A stretch of DNA of 64,000 nt from Opisthocomus hoazin (Eukaryota; Chordata; Aves; Opisthocomiformes; Opisthocomidae). Under the pieces are notes generated by a model. The model did not search any database. It was not told the origin of the DNA and was given only the letters and a program-made list of their open reading frames with translations. Positions within the stretch are counted from its first letter, which is position 1; every line of letters starts with the position of its first letter. The position numbers and the translations under genes were made by a program. The DNA lies in assembly GCF_030867145.1 (NCBI RefSeq), contig NC_134415.1, positions 67,423,300 to 67,487,299 on the forward strand, given 5' to 3'. Below, piece after piece: positions 13,094 to 64,000 of this stretch.

Positions 13094-13161
13094 ATGCCTG
13101 ACATGCTGTTGAAATTTCTGATTCAAAATCATTTAGGGATGCTCCTGTGTATTATTGCTGT
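13094..13161. repeat. 68-bp direct repeat, right flank of CR1
   Basis: This is the partner of 10421-10488. It starts at the ATG that overlaps the last ATTCTATG unit of the CR1 tail. Beyond it the two flanks diverge at once. Confidence 0.85.
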
Positions 13162-13689
13162 GCAATCAAAAATAGGTGAGGAAAATCATGTTGACCCAAA
13201 CCAGAAGACACATGAATGTGGAACAGAATGGAAAAGCTGCCAAAACACTGTTATATTTACCCAAGAAGTGGACTGTGCTCCTGAAATGGCCAATGTCATC
13301 ATACCAGCAATTTCAGCAACTTGTGTTGATCTTGAATATGCTAAATGTAGCATCATTTGTGCAAGTTCATTCCTAATGAGCTTGTGTTTTATTGCCCATC
13401 TGGAAGTAACTCCACATTTTCACCTCCAGTAATGCCACCTGTACATTTTGTCTGCTGAGTGGGAATTTGTTCTTTTATACACAGCAGATGCACTCACTGT
13501 ATAGCTTTCAGTGGACTAAGTAATTCATGAATATGGCTCTTAGTTCTCTTGTCGGAGAATCAAGAAATGATGCTGAAGGTGTTAAACACTTTTTTTTTCA
13601 GCTTTCAAGGCAGCGGTCCCCAGTATCAACCTCGCAACATACTCGTAACTTTCCTCAAACAATCAGTGGAATTATTCAGAATCCAAATA

Positions 13690-14530
13690 AAAACACAAAC
13701 TTTCCTTTATTTTTTTTCTTACTGCAACAAATACTGAAATGCTTTGGTGCAGCCCTGCTCTTTGATTTCTTTGAATTTCAAATTTGGTCATGTCAAAAAT
13801 TATCACAAAGGTTTTTTTATCTACATAGTTTTTAACCAAAATTACATTATAACACACGAACACAGTCTTCTCTTTAAGGCACAACACATCATTATGCACA
13901 TTCTGTTTGCCAAACTTATAAAAGAGACAATATTATATAACCCTCTCCCTCCCCTGCCCCCCCTAAAGAAAGAAAAATTGCATCCACTTCCAAAATCAGC
14001 TGCTAATAAAGTCACAGTAAATTATTTTCATCAATAATTTACACAAATTACAGGTCTAGACAGGATCGTCATTATACAGTCTGAGTGCATTCCAATTCAG
14101 ATTTTCTGTGTAGGCTTAGGTAGGCTAAAGTCTGGTTCAACCCTCAGTGCTGAGAATATATCCCATTTTGAGGAATGTTGTTGAACACCACCTTGTTGGC
14201 TGGAAAACGCTTGTTGGTGCTTTGCCAGTTCGAGTCCTTTGTTCACTCCTGTCAGGGCTCACTTGGTGTGTACCAGCAACTTCCACAGTTTTAATTCACT
14301 TAAAAACGTTGTATATATAAGACCTTAGAGCTTCCTTACGTAGCACTAACGTTTTAACTCCATTCAGCAATCTGAATTCTTCAATTTGGAATTTTTAATT
14401 CCAAATATTTCTTCCCTTCTTAAGACAATTCATATGTGTAAAGCCAGAGGCATTGAATCACACATAAAAATTCAGTGTACTTGAAATATATATATATAAA
14501 AAAAAAAGGATCGCCAACTTTAGAACACAG
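13690..14530 (-). other. EYA4: Probable EYA4 3' UTR
   Basis: Downstream of the stop codon the DNA is AT-rich and non-coding. It contains a G-quadruplex motif on the transcript strand (13941-13963) and a 10-bp-stem hairpin (14384-14406). The end is set by the first good AATAAA on the minus strand (13706-13711). Upstream variants (ATTAAA near 14291 and 14392) or later sites could also be used, so the extent is uncertain; mammalian EYA4 has a longer 3' UTR. Confidence 0.5.
13706..13711 (-). terminator. Candidate EYA4 polyadenylation signal AATAAA
   Basis: Plus strand reads TTTATT, i.e. AATAAA on the EYA4 strand, about 820 nt after the stop. The following bases on that strand (about 13700 down to 13681) are GT/T-rich, as expected for a downstream element. 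A second AATAAA occurs at 13388-13393. Confidence 0.45.

Positions 14531-64000
<49,470 letters not shown>

Noticed and set aside
13094..13432. A 112-codon plus-strand frame downstream of EYA4
   Set aside because: It begins within the CR1 tail and target duplication, has no domain, and looks fortuitous.

Overview
This window is vertebrate nuclear DNA, almost certainly from a bird. CR1 LINE fragments with the characteristic ATTCTATG/ATTCTGTG 8-mer tails are the dominant repeat, a bird-type solo LTR is present, and there are no mammalian SINEs or L1. No bacterial-style genes, operons, CRISPR arrays or tRNA/rRNA genes were seen. I cannot assign a species.

The only protein-coding gene I can support is EYA4 (eyes absent homolog 4), on the minus strand. 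Transcription runs from right to left. I mapped each exon by reading the reverse complement and requiring GT/AG boundaries, phase compatibility across every junction, and agreement with known EYA4 protein. The window starts inside the gene: the last 5 bases are the 3' end of an exon that continues beyond 64000. It then carries fifteen further exon positions, one of them a choice between two alternative exons, down to the stop codon at 14531-14533. Together they encode about 540 residues: most of the Ser/Thr/Tyr/Pro/Gln-rich N-terminal transactivation region and the whole C-terminal EYA phosphatase domain. The first part of the protein (about 100 residues, judged against the human protein) and the promoter lie outside.

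Layout on the plus axis: 1-13.7 kb is 3' flanking DNA with a solo LTR (about 2.4-3.25 kb) and three CR1 copies. The largest CR1 (10489-13093) retains decayed endonuclease and reverse transcriptase regions and is bracketed by a 68-bp direct repeat. The region 13.7-14.53 kb is the probable 3' UTR, and 14.53-64 kb is the EYA4 exon/intron body. Its introns hold further CR1 fragments, one LTR/CR1 junction, a CpG-dense patch and simple repeats.

The most interesting biology is a pair of tandem, equal-length (101 bp) alternative exons at 16202-16302 and 16342-16442. They encode two versions of the segment holding the catalytic GDG motif of the phosphatase domain. Only 39 bp separate them, too short to be spliced out, and using both or neither would break the frame, so the two should be mutually exclusive. 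I found no convincing entirely new system. Other leads are a G-quadruplex motif in the 3' UTR, the intronic CpG cluster, the long duplication flanking the CR1, and a 19-bp-stem intronic hairpin.
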